Assembly (NCBI GenBank): GCA_032622095.1
Contig: CP136063.1
Coordinates: 282,527,426-282,591,425, forward strand
Length of the DNA: 64,000 bases
Direction: 5' to 3'
From: Siphonodentalium dalli
Lineage: Eukaryota; Mollusca; Scaphopoda; Gadilida; Siphonodentaliidae
In this document: one piece after another, positions 32,513 through 44,249 of the stretch
Numbering within the stretch: the stretch's first letter is position 1
Layout: the number at the start of each line of letters is the position of its first letter
Notes under the pieces: model-generated
What the model was told of the DNA's origin: nothing
The model's input: only the letters and a program-made list of their open reading frames with translations
The model's database searches: none
Position numbers and translations under genes: made by a program

Positions 32513-33210
32513 TTAAACAGACCATGGGAATTATAAAATTGGCAGCTTGAGCCCGAGGCCAAAGCAAACAAAAGACTTGAAAATATTTTATTTTTTTTAC
32601 ATTTTGATTTCTTTAATAAAACCTTAAAATGCGGGGTGAAGGAGAGGGTGAAAGAGAGGGGTGAAGGAGAGGGCCTGCCAGTCCTTTCAAGCATCCCGGG
32701 GTTAGCTGGCAATAGCTGCCCTGAAATACTTTCTCCAGGCCAAATTATAGACTGGAAGTTTGAGATGCCAATGGGAATCTAAACTCAGAAATCAATATTA
32801 ACCTCCATCAGTTAGACAAAGGCAAACAAAACTAATGACATATTGTGTACATCCCATTAACAATCTGAATAACTGAAACCCACTTAGGTTTTTGTCTCTA
32901 TATTTTATGTTGAAAATTTATGTTAACACACTGAATGTTAATCAAAGATTGATTAGTCACAAAACAGTCAAAACACTAAAATTAGCTACGTCAAGATATA
33001 TTAACTTCATCAGTAGAGAGACAGGTTTATTGTTGTATTAAAGCTTAATTTTACTTTTTAATAACCATTTTTCCTCAAGACAATTGCCTAAACCTTCCTA
33101 AAATCAAAAGGATTGATAGATAGGCCATGTTTTGCAATCTGTATTCGTACTGAAAATCTAAATCAAGCGAGCTTTTGGGCTAGCCTTTTGCTCTACACAA
33201 GGTTACTGCC

Positions 33211-33462
33211 CAAGCCTTGAAATGGGGTGTCTCATTTACATAATGAGGTTCCCAGAGGGTGAATTTAGTGATGCTACCCTGCATAGCGGGCTAGCATCAC
33301 CAAATTCACCCTCTGGGGACCTCATTCTGCTTACACCTCAGCAGAATGAGGTTCCCAGAAGGTGAATTTGGTTATGCTAGCCTGCTATGTGGGGTAGTAT
33401 CACTAAATTCACCCTCTGGGAACCTCATTCTGCAAATGACAGACACCCTATTTTAAGGCTTG
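33211..33462. mobile_element. hAT-like hairpin MITE with perfect 8-bp duplication
   Basis: Ends CAAGCCTTGAAATGGGGTGT and ACACCCTATTTTAAGGCTTG are inverted repeats. TTACTGCC directly abuts both (33203-33210 and 33463-33470), an 8-bp duplication as made by hAT transposases. The interior is a mosaic of inverted CCTCTGGGGACCTCATTCTG units. It has no coding capacity. A truncated copy is at 16233-16407. Confidence 0.85.
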
Positions 33463-33470
33463 TTACTGCC

Positions 33471-34355
33471 CTTACTAAGCTCACCTCATGACATATGCAT
33501 TACCTTTTAGTGGAAACAATATTTATTTGAACAAAAGAACATCACATTGACAATTATACATATAGAAATACAAAATTTCCATGATGTTAATTCATTTGAT
33601 AATCATTTTCTGAAGAACAGAAATAAAAAGCGTTCATCATTAATTATCCAATAATATGCGTGCAAATTTCCATAAAGAGCATTTAATTTGATTTTTTTTT
33701 TGAAGAACAGATATAAAGAGCATTCATAATTAATTATCCAATAATGTGTTCATCGTTAATTTCCATTTTGTAAAGATAATTTAATTTGAACAACGGAAAT
33801 AAGATCTCGATTAACACGCTCATTGGTAAATACTCAAATAATGAATGTGTAAATATATAGTGAATAATGGTTAATATTTTTGTTCTTTAGGCGATCAGCA
33901 GCACATAACATTGCCATGACAGCGACCATTTACTGATGCCATGAAAGCCCGTATTGACACCAAAGAAGCGGTCGTCTGCAACCGAGGAAAGACTGTCCAA
34001 ATAGTGAAAGACAAGTTAGCAGAGTATCGACTACCAGTATGTGAGGCAGCTGGTAAAACCGAGACAAGTTGTTAATCAGATTTATTTCAATGAACCAAAT
34101 GACGGCACTCTTCAGTCTCGGTTTTGTCAGCTGCCACACGTACTAATACGAAAACGACGCTCTGACATTTCTAAATTCAGACGTTTGTTTTTATTAAACA
34201 TTCTTCTATCAGCGAGAAAGAGTTAGGTTGTTAGGAACATAATGCTTATATTTCGAAAGGAGCTCGCATCTAAAGTGAATTGGTCGGGGGATTGGCCTAA
34301 TGAAAAAGACTCCAATTTTAAAGGATTTCCCCCAGATAATATCTACCATTAAACA
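33471..34355. other. No gene recognised
   Basis: AT-rich sequence with imperfect direct repeats (GAAGAACAGAAATAAAAAGC and GAAGAACAGATATAAAGAGC). A short stretch around 33930-34226 has small ORFs on both strands without recognisable domains. Confidence 0.4.
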
Positions 34356-34359
34356 TTAA

Positions 34360-34741
34360 CCCTTTACCCAACAGAAGGGCCCTGTGCCAATGCATTCTCT
34401 TATATATGCGAGTCGACCATAGGTCGCCTCGCATATATAAGAGAATGCATTGGCTTAACACATTAAAAATTATAAAATTGTTAAAGAATGTAAGAAAAAA
34501 TGGTAAAAAGTGTTAAAAAAAGTTTTTTTTTAGGCCAATGCATTCTCTTATATATGCGAGGCGACCTATGGTCGACTCGCATATATAAGAGAATGCATTG
34601 GCACAGGGCATAACTGTAACCATCACAATGTGGTCAATGAGCCGGTTCCAATGATATCCATATTTGTATGGTTCTATTGAGACAGACCGAAGATATTTTA
34701 GGCTGTTGAAGCTTTATTTGGCCGGTTTGTTGGGTAAAGGG
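34360..34741. mobile_element. piggyBac-like MITE, type A, inverted copy
   Basis: TTAA at 34356-34359 and 34742-34745, ends CCCTTTACCCAACAG and GTTGGGTAAAGGG. Perfect palindromes at 34386-34454 and 34534-34602. Overall it is the reverse complement of the copies at 25189-25576 and 59684-60074, and very similar, indicating recent activity. Confidence 0.9.
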
Positions 34742-34745
34742 TTAA

Positions 34746-35425
34746 AGTATTTTTTCTTCACCTTCAGTCACAATGTTTTGGCTATCAATATCCAACAGGG
34801 GAAATCTTTGTTTAAATGGTGACCCAAACAATAATAAATATTTCTCTCCATAGTAATTCTTAAAAGATCTTAAGAACCAAAAGTCCTACCAAAATTAAGA
34901 TAAAATACAAGGTCTTTTTCCCCACATGTGACTAATGTGAGAATAGTTTGACAACGCCTTCCAGTTTGAATGTTTTAAAGTACTAAATATTAAATTGTTT
35001 CTGTTTTGTGCGAGATAATTTCTGTGGTTCGATATCAAGTGGATAATACTAGCTGACTAGAGTTCTGTACTTTTAGACAGAAAATAAGCTTGAGTAAATG
35101 TGTACATGAGCGTTTGCATATACAACTCCTTTATTTGAATTTGTCTGTAGTAAATTAAGTAAAAACAGATATCTGATTCATTTGTAATTGTTTAATGAAT
35201 CTCAGCAAAAAACCTGTCCATATTACAAATGCTCACATACATTTTCATTTAATGGAGAGCAAGAAAGAATCCTGCAGCGTCAAAGTTGACAGATGGAACC
35301 TTTAAGATTGCAGGAGAGATTTCTGCAATGCCAGGAAAAAAACCTCTGCGGATAGAAATAATTTGATATGTTGAACAGATTCTATTTGTTCTGAACTCAC
35401 TTGAAACACATGTCAAAATTTACAA
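34746..35425. other. No gene recognised
   Basis: AT-rich sequence without a supported ORF, splice pair or repeat boundary. Confidence 0.4.
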
Positions 35426-36189
35426 GGGTATCACCCCCTTCCCCCCTGAATCCCAGTTAATTTTGGGGGGGGGGGGGGGTGAATCCTGAATACCAGTTAA
35501 TTCTGGGGGGTGAATTCTGAATAGATGTTAAGAAATAATATGTGATAAATGACATACAAATTGGCTATTTTAATATTGGACAGATACAAGCAGAAGTTAC
35601 AGACACATTATAATGCCAAGGCCGTTATGATACGATTAATGAATCTTTATGATGGCATGCATCAGGGTTGGGGTAATTGTAATTTGTAATTGAATGTAAT
35701 TAATTACTTTTTCCCAAGTAATTGGATGTAATTTGTAATTGAAGGTTTGTTCAATTACATGTAATTGAATGTAATTAATTACATTGAGAAAAGGGGTGTA
35801 ATTTCAATTACATTTCAATTACATATTCAATTAAATTCCAAAAATACAGACCAATATAACAACCAAGTTAACACATTATCAGCATTTGTATCTGAAATGT
35901 GACATGACTATGATATGTTAATAGTATCAGGTAAAACACTTGGTTACTAACTTACTTGACTAGTGTTACACACATGGGGTCATTATCCTCATTATCCTCA
36001 TGCATGGTGGTCGAATATGCCCAAGAAGCTATTCTACCCACTCATTCATACAAATAACTAGCACAAAATATTACTTTGCACCATCAAAACCTGAATCCAA
36101 GATGTTTTGCTTGAACACGAATACCAGTTAATTCGGGGGTATGAATCTCGCGTACGGCTTCAAAACACCCTGAATCCCACGTACCGAAA

Positions 36190-36221
<32 letters not shown>

Positions 36222-36231
36222 GGTGATACCC
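35426..36231. repeat. Inverted-repeat segment with long G tracts
   Basis: GGGTATCACCCCC at the left is inverted as GGTGATACCC at the right. Inside are G16 (35465-35480) and G31 (36190-36220), repeated AATACCAGTTAATTC(T/G)GGGG phrases, and a GTAATTGAATGTAATTAATT array (35670-35820) preceded by CAGGGTTGGGG, which resembles a hAT left end. No coding capacity. Confidence 0.5.
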
Positions 36232-37630
36232 TCATATACTCTGCCACTATCTTTAATTTGACTGAAAAATGTTGACAGTGTTTGTTTTGGTTTCAAACAC
36301 GGGCAAAGTGATTGATGGACAATGTCATCATAATAAGGAAGGGACAGCTAACATCACAGCTTGATTTAATATCAATGTCATGAAATCGAGGCACCAGTAA
36401 TTTTAAAATTCGCGCCGGTGATCTCGATTCTCCCAGCGCGAGATTTTGCGAGAAGCTACCGCTTCACAACTTCACCTGCGAGCTTCCGACAAGAAAGCTG
36501 ATGCAAGATGGTGCAATACTATCGGTAAATATATATTTCCTTCACAACGTTATAGATTGTTATTAAATCATTAACCATTGTAAAGTTTTATGAGTAATTA
36601 GTTAGTCTAAATTAACTTCCAGCAAGTTATAGTTTACACTTGCGGAACTATATATTATACTGCGTAGGAATACGCTAATTAACAACTGCGCACTTTCTTT
36701 CTATCTCCGATCTTCAAGGTGTGCAGTTCGCAAATTAAAAACTCCAAAACTTTTTCCCGCCACCACCCTTTCGACCACCTTCATTCCATGCTCCTAGATA
36801 AGTTCTTTTTTACAATTTACCGATGTGTCAATGGGAAAGTTTTCATTGTCAAGGTTCACATGTCTAATCTATAGGTTATCGCATCCACGTAAACCCCAAA
36901 TGTACATCAGGGTTTATATTTGTCTGGCCTTCACGAGCCGTCATTTCTTTCCCATTGTCATACCTAATTTCTCATTTACCGGGTAACTGGTCGGTTTTAT
37001 GTCGGTTTTAAGTCTCAGACCTTTCCTTCAAACCAGATTTCATCTATTTCTGGTTTCACCTTTGAAACTACCGGTACTGATACTGGATTTTATCATTATA
37101 CACTTAAATTCACTGCCGACTCGTTATCCGGTTATTTCATTTTCATTAAAGTGGCATTTTTGAACCCACTGTTCATATGTTTTTTAACATTTACTTGGCT
37201 ACCTTTATCTTATTTATTATGTGAACCATATATACATATTTTTTGTTATATAAAGGTAGTCCACATCTGCAATAGATCTTGATCAACCCTTTACGCCAAG
37301 CCGGGGAGATAAAAACCATATAAATTAAATACATTGGTCAAAAGTTTATTGGGAATTTCATTTTTTTTTATACTCATTATTCCAAAATCTATAGTCATTA
37401 ATTCATAATAATCTCGTTCTGGTACTACCTCTGTGGTTATCACGATGACACAAACAAAGGGAGATAACTTGTGCATGCTTAGAACCATATTTGGCAACTC
37501 ATAATTATAAACTTATAAACAAATAAGTTAATTTGTCTTTAAGACAACACAATGTCATTTCCCCCATTTCTCAGGCCTGCAACCTCTTTTGTGTTTTATC
37601 TGTCAGGAAGTTTTAATCAGTACAAAATAA
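36232..37630. other. No confident gene
   Basis: A locally CpG-richer stretch at 36400-36500 is followed by AAGATGGTGCAATACTATCG and GTAAATA, which could be a small first exon with a splice donor. No downstream exon was found to support it. Confidence 0.3.
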
Positions 37631-37634
37631 TTGT

Positions 37635-38072
37635 GGGCTAGTTATATACAAACATGTATGCTATTGAGATCGTGGGCTAGTTATATACAAACATGTATGC
37701 TATTGAGATCGTGGGTTAGTTATATACAAACATGTATGCTATTGAGATCGTGGGGCTAGTTATATATACAAACATGTATGCTATTGAGATCGTGGGCTAG
37801 TTATATACAAACATGTATGCTATTGAGATCGTGGGGCTAGTTATATATACAAACATGTATGCTATTGAGATCGTGGGCTAGTTATATACAAACATGTATG
37901 CTATTGAGATCGTGGGCTAGTTATATACAAACATGTATGCTGGGCTAGTTATATACAAACATGTATGCTGGGCTAGTTATATACAAACATGTATGCTGGG
38001 CTAGTTATATACAAACATGTATGCTATTGAGATCGTGGGCTAGTTATATACAAACATGTATGCTATTGAGAT
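37635..38072. repeat. Minisatellite of 39-bp units, 12 copies
   Basis: Unit GGGCTAGTTATATACAAACA then TGTATGCTATTGAGATCGT. Twelve copies counted, three of them shortened to 28 bp (lacking ATTGAGATCGT) and two carrying an extra TA/G. It directly precedes the FLYWCH/MULE remnant. Confidence 0.95.
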
Positions 38073-38139
38073 TCCAGAGATCATCCTATTCTCACGCTAA
38101 CATAAATTGCAGAGGCTCCCAAAGACAGATTATATCAAA

Positions 38140-38765
38140 ATGGCAAACGCTCAAGTACATATTTATTTCATTCCTAATGATCGCGGTGTTAAATATCTCG
38201 TCTTTAACCACTATAAGTTCTGTGTTAAGTCTCGAAGAAACAACAGCGTACATTGGCAATGCTGTTCAAAGACCTGCATGGTGCTACTGTAAACCAAATC
38301 CTACAAAAGCCAGCATAACCACGACTCGGACCAGGCCCAAATTGCTACAGACACGACTCCTCAGCCTGAAAGCAGCAGAATTTGCAACACCGCTAACACA
38401 GAGTTATCTAAGTGTCGGCACTTGTGTCCCAATCCCAATTGTTATTTTATATACATACATGGCAATAAAATATGTTTAAACAGTTACTGCTACACAGACT
38501 TTGAAATCGGCACACAGAATGTCATCGGAACAGTGTTACCTGGTGGGATAATGCAAGGGTGTTATTTTCACTACAGCCAGGCAGTTTACAAATATGCAAC
38601 GACAATTGCCAAGCTTCCATATGAAGGTTAAACCAAGAAGCCGATTCGTAGAGCCACTGCGTTACCATTTCTGCCGGTAGATGACATAATCAACGCCTGT
38701 CCTCGAAGAAGCAAAAGCAGGTAGCGACATTGAAAAATTCACCGACTGTTACATCATACTGGATG
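38140..38765 (+). pseudogene. FLYWCH / MULE transposase remnant
   Basis: MANAQVHIYF starts a FLYWCH-type zinc-finger stretch: RGVKYLVFNHYKFCVK, then VHWQCCSKTC, matching the F/L-Y-W-C-C spacing. Further on, GGIMQGCYFHYSQAVYKY and, in another frame, ATALPFLPVDDIINAC match a region of MULE-type transposases where GC-FH--QA and LAFLPP-D are typical. Most of the DDE core is missing and the frame changes at least twice, so this is a dead internal-deletion copy. FLYWCH domains commonly occur with MULE transposases in animals, which fits the arrangement. Confidence 0.6.
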
Positions 38766-38934
38766 GAAGGGGACGTTGCTTAAATGACAGCACTGTAAAA
38801 TGGTTAAAAACTTAAGTAACTGCCGATACAGGCTATAAGAGGCAAGATCGGAGTGAACAACGTTATATTGCAAAATGAGTTAGACGACTTGCAGACCTCC
38901 AGTGACAATGACCTTCCACGATTTTATCAAGAGG

Positions 38935-39128
38935 AAGATAGAGTTGACCAGTGGTGGTACAAGATTATGAACCTTAAAACTCCAACTTGAGTATTCAGAT
39001 TTAAGGAATTTGGCAAAGTCATCAAGTGTTTACTAACAGCAATGCAGATTCAGAAAGAATATTTTCCATTGTGAGGAAAATTCAGCAGAGTTTCAGGGCA
39101 GACCTAAAAAATGACACAACATGTTGAA
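38935..39128 (+). pseudogene. hAT transposase dimerisation-domain remnant
   Basis: Reads RVDQWWYKIMNLKTP, then YSDLRNLAKSSS, then after a frameshift TNSNADSERIFSIVRKIQQS and FRADLKNDT. This is the hAT C-terminal dimerisation motif (SNADSER-FS). Only this end of the transposase remains. It lies directly after the MULE remnant, so one element probably inserted into or beside the other. Confidence 0.75.
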
Positions 39129-40237
39129 CCAAAATGATGATTGATTAATTTTATCTCATATATATTTACACATGTTTTTATTGAATAAATTGATGAATTA
39201 GAGCCTCTTCATTTTACATTTGAAAAATAGTAATTTTGTGGGTTGAAAAAAATCTCCCTGATAGGACCCACAATCCTCCCCACCCCCGATACAGAAACCC
39301 ATATCTCCCTGATCAAATTTTCCTAGGTTAACAGGTTTGGAGACAACTCTTTCGTGTCCAGGATTATCACAAATACCCCCCGTTATAATATCTGCCAAAT
39401 AGGAGATAACATCTCTGATGAAATATGTGGGATCTAAAGAACACCAGCATGTCTTGTCATCAGTCATCTTCCCCCTGAATATCCCCCAAATTTAATTATA
39501 AATAAAAATATCATTTAGTGATGCGGACCGGACCACCTTAATTTTAACCAGGTTATGAGATTCAACGGATCGAGTTCAACAGAGACCTGATAAAGAGATT
39601 TGAAACCTCCCAAACCATTCAGCTCCACCAGTTGCAGGCCGTAAGTGAATTTGAAACATTCTCACTGAATGATGTACTGTGGACGAAGTAAGTCAAAACG
39701 AGTTTTAAATAAATACAATAAATTTCAATAAAATTAATGCGTTTATAAAAGTTATCAGTGTTAACATGAAGCGTTTGGTGAAGCATCCGTGACTCGGGTG
39801 TGCTTATCAACGCTTTTTGTCCACTTCGAGGAATCACAATCTGGAATTGACAAAATTGTTTTGAATTAAAGGTATATATATAACCAGTTTGGTATTTACC
39901 TAGGGGACAGGTCATCTGAAGATATTTAAATGATAACCATACTCGCATTTAAAACCAAAAATTGTCTGAACAGACTCCTAATATAGATATGTAATATAAA
40001 CAATCATACAATCAAACAATCAAACAGTCCGGTCCAGGCCATTCCGGTCCGGTACACATGCCTGGACCGGTCCGGTCCACCTATAATAGGCTATATGTTA
40101 ATGAATTCTGTTTTATCAAAGTTTGTACTCTGTATAGTACAAACTATAAGGTTACTGAGTTCAGTGCATTGCAATGAGTCCATAAATGGCGGCGGCGAAC
40201 AATGTTACGGTCCTTAATGACGCAAAAAGGGAACAAA

Positions 40238-40300
40238 TATTTTTGCGTCTTGAGAAATTGAATGCCATTATTTTTGCGTCTTGAGAAATTGAATGCCAAT
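40238..40300. repeat. 31-bp tandem duplication
   Basis: ATTTTTGCGTCTTGAGAAAT followed by TGAATGCCA is present twice in succession, just before the OTU/MULE pseudogene. Confidence 0.9.
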
Positions 40301-42736
40301 GTGCCGTCCGTCCAGCAGTACCATCCAATGATGCCGTATTCAATCGATTCACAGGCAAGTGCATTTCTTGGTAGTCAATGGAAAGGTTCCGTCCCTATCC
40401 AAGTTCGAGATAATAGCAATTGCTTGGTCAATTCTTTATCTCTTTCTCTTTTTGGTGATCAGGATCATGCAACTGAGTTACGTGTTCGAACCTGTGTTGA
40501 GTTGTCGAACAATCGTTCTTTCTACTAGGAGGCACAGACATACGAATATTCACCTTGTAAGCCCGTCTCTCAATGATGATATCTTGTCGTGCGCCCAGGC
40601 TGGTGGAGGTTATAAAGCATTCTCCTCCGCCTGGACCATGTATGGTGTCTCAACAGTTATAGACCGGCCGTTGAAGTCTGTATATCCCACCAGGAATGGA
40701 GCTGGGGATCATAGCATCTGTATTCTAAACACGATGTTTAATCCCCGCGGTTGTTCCAAGCGTGTGGACCCGATCTGTTCTTTGGGCCGGCAGTGGAGTA
40801 TCCATCCAAAGCTCATTCAATACCTAATCACTTTGTTCCTCTTTAATCATCTCTGGCTCTTCCATCGCTCGTTGAAGCTCGTCGTCAGATTTCGAGTCGG
40901 AAAGTCGCGAAGATGAGTGTCCGGTTTTGTCAAGTGGAAGAAGTTTCAACTTTCCAAGTGTTAGTTATGCATCTGTTGTTGCCAGAGTTAGTCCCTCTCA
41001 TTCGACAGTGTCAGTTCCTTCCAAAGTGTCAGTTCCTTCCAAAGTGTCAGTTCCTTTCAAAGTTTCTGCTAAATCTAAAGTTGTCTCAGATTCCGCTAAA
41101 TCTAAAGTTGTCTCAGTCTAAATCCAAAGCTGTGACAAATCTGTCTGTTAATGAGTCAGATTAGTTACAGGAGTCTGTCTATCTCGGGCAAAATGGGACA
41201 AATCTCTCAGCTATTGTCGATCATCCAAAAATCCATCGGAAAACGGTCTAACTGGTGCCTTCATTCCGTCTGTTATTACATTGTATGAACTTATAGCTTC
41301 TGATTCTTTGGCTGAATTTAGTTCTATTCTGCCGGGATAAATGAAAATGTTTTCTTCGTTGTGGACGATAGTTGCAATGCCAAACAATGTGCGGTTGGCA
41401 AACAATATAACGTGCATCCAGATGATTGTGGTGTTTGGGGTAAAACCAATAATCAAGGTCATAATTTTCCCCTTTGTTAAGGTTCATTGAGTTACATTGA
41501 AAAGAAAGGTGGTTTGTACGGAAAAATTGTTAAAAGGCAAATTTAATGCATTTGATCCCCAACCTGATTCTAGTGACGTTGTTGTCATCAATCGTAGGAA
41601 TTCATCCTTGAGAGATATTGCTTACAAAAAACGAGTGACGTGGATAGAATCCATCCCAGGTAAGTGTATTGTAGAACATATAGGACCATATCCAAAAATA
41701 TCAAGTGTTCATGGCAATGCAAATGACAGTAATAAACCGCATATACGATCGACTACAGAACAGACTGACATAATTGACAATGGACTTTAAAACGGTTTGA
41801 AGCCCCGTCAAATTAAACGCAAATTGGCCCCAGACAGCAATGTTGACGTAAGAAAAATTCACGATCGTGCTTATAATCGGAACAAAAATATGCACCCGTA
41901 CAACGAATATAGAAAAAATACGGCCGACGATATAATAGCAATGTTAAATAGGGCTGTCAATAGTCCGTTTATCCGGAAAGTAATATCAACTGACCCAACA
42001 AAACCGCCAAGTGTTATTTTACACACTGACGAACAAATTACCCTACTGAAAACTGCAATAAAGAATGGTTCTATAATTGGCATCGATAGGACTATTAACC
42101 TTGCTGCCTGCTACGTTACTGCAATAGGATTTAAAAATCCAAACTTCTACAATAAAGGCACAAATAGTTCTCCCATAATGTACGGACCACTTTTTCTACA
42201 TTGGGACGGCTGAGCACTCATACTTGCCATAGATATCTTTCTTACCTTAGTAGCAAATTAATTGAAGTACAACACATCCCAAAAGTCTTCGGATCAGAGG
42301 ACTAAGCAGCTATACTTTAATAGTGCTATTACATCAGCATTTCCAAATTCGACACACTTTGTGTACCAGATATTTAAAGGAAAACGCTTTACATAACTTA
42401 CAAAAGAAAAATAACAAACAAACTGTTGACAAAATTGTTGGTCGATTATTTTCCACGTCTAATGGAATTTTAACAATAAATAATTTGGAAACATATGAGG
42501 AAATCAAAACTGATCTTTTGAACATTTATGGCAGTAATAACTATTTCAGATCAACTCTTATTCCAAAATTAAAGGAACAAGTATTCTTGCCAACACTGAA
42601 ATTTCCAAACATCATTCCTCGCCATTGGACTAATAATAACTGTGAAAGTTTAAACAATGTGATCAATATAGAGACTGATTGGAAAATATTGAAATTACCT
42701 GACTTGACGGACAGACTACTTGACATAAATAACTGA
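40262..42736 (+). pseudogene. OTU-domain plus MULE-like transposase gene, heavily broken
   Basis: Pieces of one long protein lie in order on the plus strand. 40345-40528: SNCLVNSLSLSLFGDQDHAT and ELRVRTCVEL, like an OTU/vertnin-type cysteine protease core. 40600-40760: FSSAWTMYGVSTVIDRPLKS. 40930-41110: a Ser/Val-rich linker (SVPSKVSVPSKVSVPFKV). 41400-41790: DDCGVWGKTNNQGHNF, then FDPQPDSSDVVVINRR and KKRVTWIESIPG. 41797-42213: transposase-like IGIDRTINLAACYVTAIGF and PIMYGPLFLHWDG. 42323-42736: RHWTNNNCESLNNVI, the MULE C-terminal TNN-CES motif. At least five stops or frameshifts separate them. OTU-type proteases fused to MULE transposases are known, but I cannot place the exact family. No terminal inverted repeats were identified. 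Confidence 0.65.
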
Positions 42737-43055
42737 TCAACAGAGAGAGATTAGAGGTGCATATAATATGGCTCCGGTAATTTTATTTTGGCCAATGCTG
42801 CTAAAAAATTATATGCTCACCACGAAACGTGGGCAAACCTAAATTTTGCCCAGAGAGAAAGAAGAGTAAACAGTTACTGAGCAAGGATCCACGCAGACTT
42901 CCAAGTCTGACAATCGCGAAAACTGCGGCAATGCCAAAAAGCCTGGGCAGAGGAAACGTGTTAAACTTCAAAAACATCTACTCTGAAAACTGAAGACATT
43001 CTACTACTGCATTTCATTAATATACATGTTTTAAATCAACTCAGTGCATAATAAC

Positions 43056-43245
43056 TGTTTTATTTGTACCACGCACTTCTGCGCACTGTTTCTAGGTACC
43101 CGATTACTGGATGCATATTTTGTTTGCTATTTAATAAATTCCTGGGATATTGTTTTATTTGTACCACGCACTTCTGCGCACTGTTTCTAGGTACCCGATT
43201 ACTGGATGCATATTTTGTTTGCTATTTAATAAATTCCTGGGACAT
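43056..43245. repeat. 95-bp tandem duplication
   Basis: TGTTTTATTTGTACCACGCA begins at 43056 and again at 43151. The two 95-bp units are almost identical. Confidence 0.9.
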
Positions 43246-43409
43246 TACTAGGGTATTTTTAAGAACTGCTATATTTGGTGTCTGGTTGGTACCGTATTCT
43301 CGGCGCCGAAACATATATATAATAATGTGCCGTTTCGGTACCGACCCGGTGTGCAAAAGATTTACCTTCATGACACCGGAATTTGCTGTGAACCCGGCAC
43401 CGTGGAAGT

Positions 43410-43965
43410 CACCTAATCAGTACGGTTATGCCACCTGGAAAGTGCTGTGAACCCGGCACTGTGGAAGTCACCTTATCAGTACCGTGGAAGACCCCTATCA
43501 GTACGGTTATGGCACCGTGGAAGATGCCCAAGCAGTACGATTATGGCTCCGTGGAAGACGCCTATCAGTACGGTTATGGCACCGTGGAAGTCACCATCAG
43601 TACGGTTATGGCACCGTGGAAGTCACCATCAGTACGGTTATAGCACCGTGGAAGACACCCAATCAGTACAGTTATGGCACCCAATCAGTACAGTTATGGC
43701 ACCCAATCAGTACGGTTATGGCACCTAATCAGTACGGTTATGGCACCTAATCAGTACGGTTATGGCACCTAATCAGTACGGTTTTGGCACCTAATCAGTA
43801 CGGTTTTGGCACCTAATCAGTACGGTTATGGCACCTAATCAGTACGGTTATGGCACCTAATCAGTACGTTTATGGCACCTAATCAGTACAGTTATGGCAC
43901 CTAATCAGTACGGTTATGGCACCTAATCAGTACGGTTATGGCACCTAATCAGTACGGTTAAGGTA
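43410..43965. repeat. 22-bp minisatellite with a longer-unit left half
   Basis: Core unit ATCAGTACGGTTATGGCACC plus TA. In the right half (43665-43965) the 22-bp unit is nearly regular, about 13-14 copies. In the left half the core alternates with GTGGAAG(T/A)(C/T)(A/G)CC inserts, giving units of about 30-40 bp. Short ORFs over it are artefacts of the repeat. Confidence 0.9.
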
Positions 43966-44249
43966 CCTGGATGTTATGTTTGCTGGATATACTTTTGCAT
44001 ACGGCTGTACACCTTCTTGGTTTAAAGTATGTATGTAATTGGGCATTTATGCATTGCTAATGATGATTAGGAAATTAGCATTGTTGATGATCATGATTAA
44101 ATCAGCTTTCTTGATAACAATGAACACGAGATCACATGGATACTGACAGCGATTCTGTCTAATCTGACCGTGAACCCGACCTGCAATCAGAATCATCAGG
44201 CTGCTAATATCTAGCAGTGTACGATGATTACTGGACTACTAGTGCAGAC

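Noticed and set aside
36480-36530. Possible first exon ending at ATCG|GTAAATA with a CpG-richer upstream region
   Set aside because: No second exon or matching protein start could be identified.
43410-43965. Tyr/Gly/Val-rich ORFs (about 70-95 codons)
   Set aside because: They are frames through a 22-bp minisatellite; all frames look open because of the repeat.
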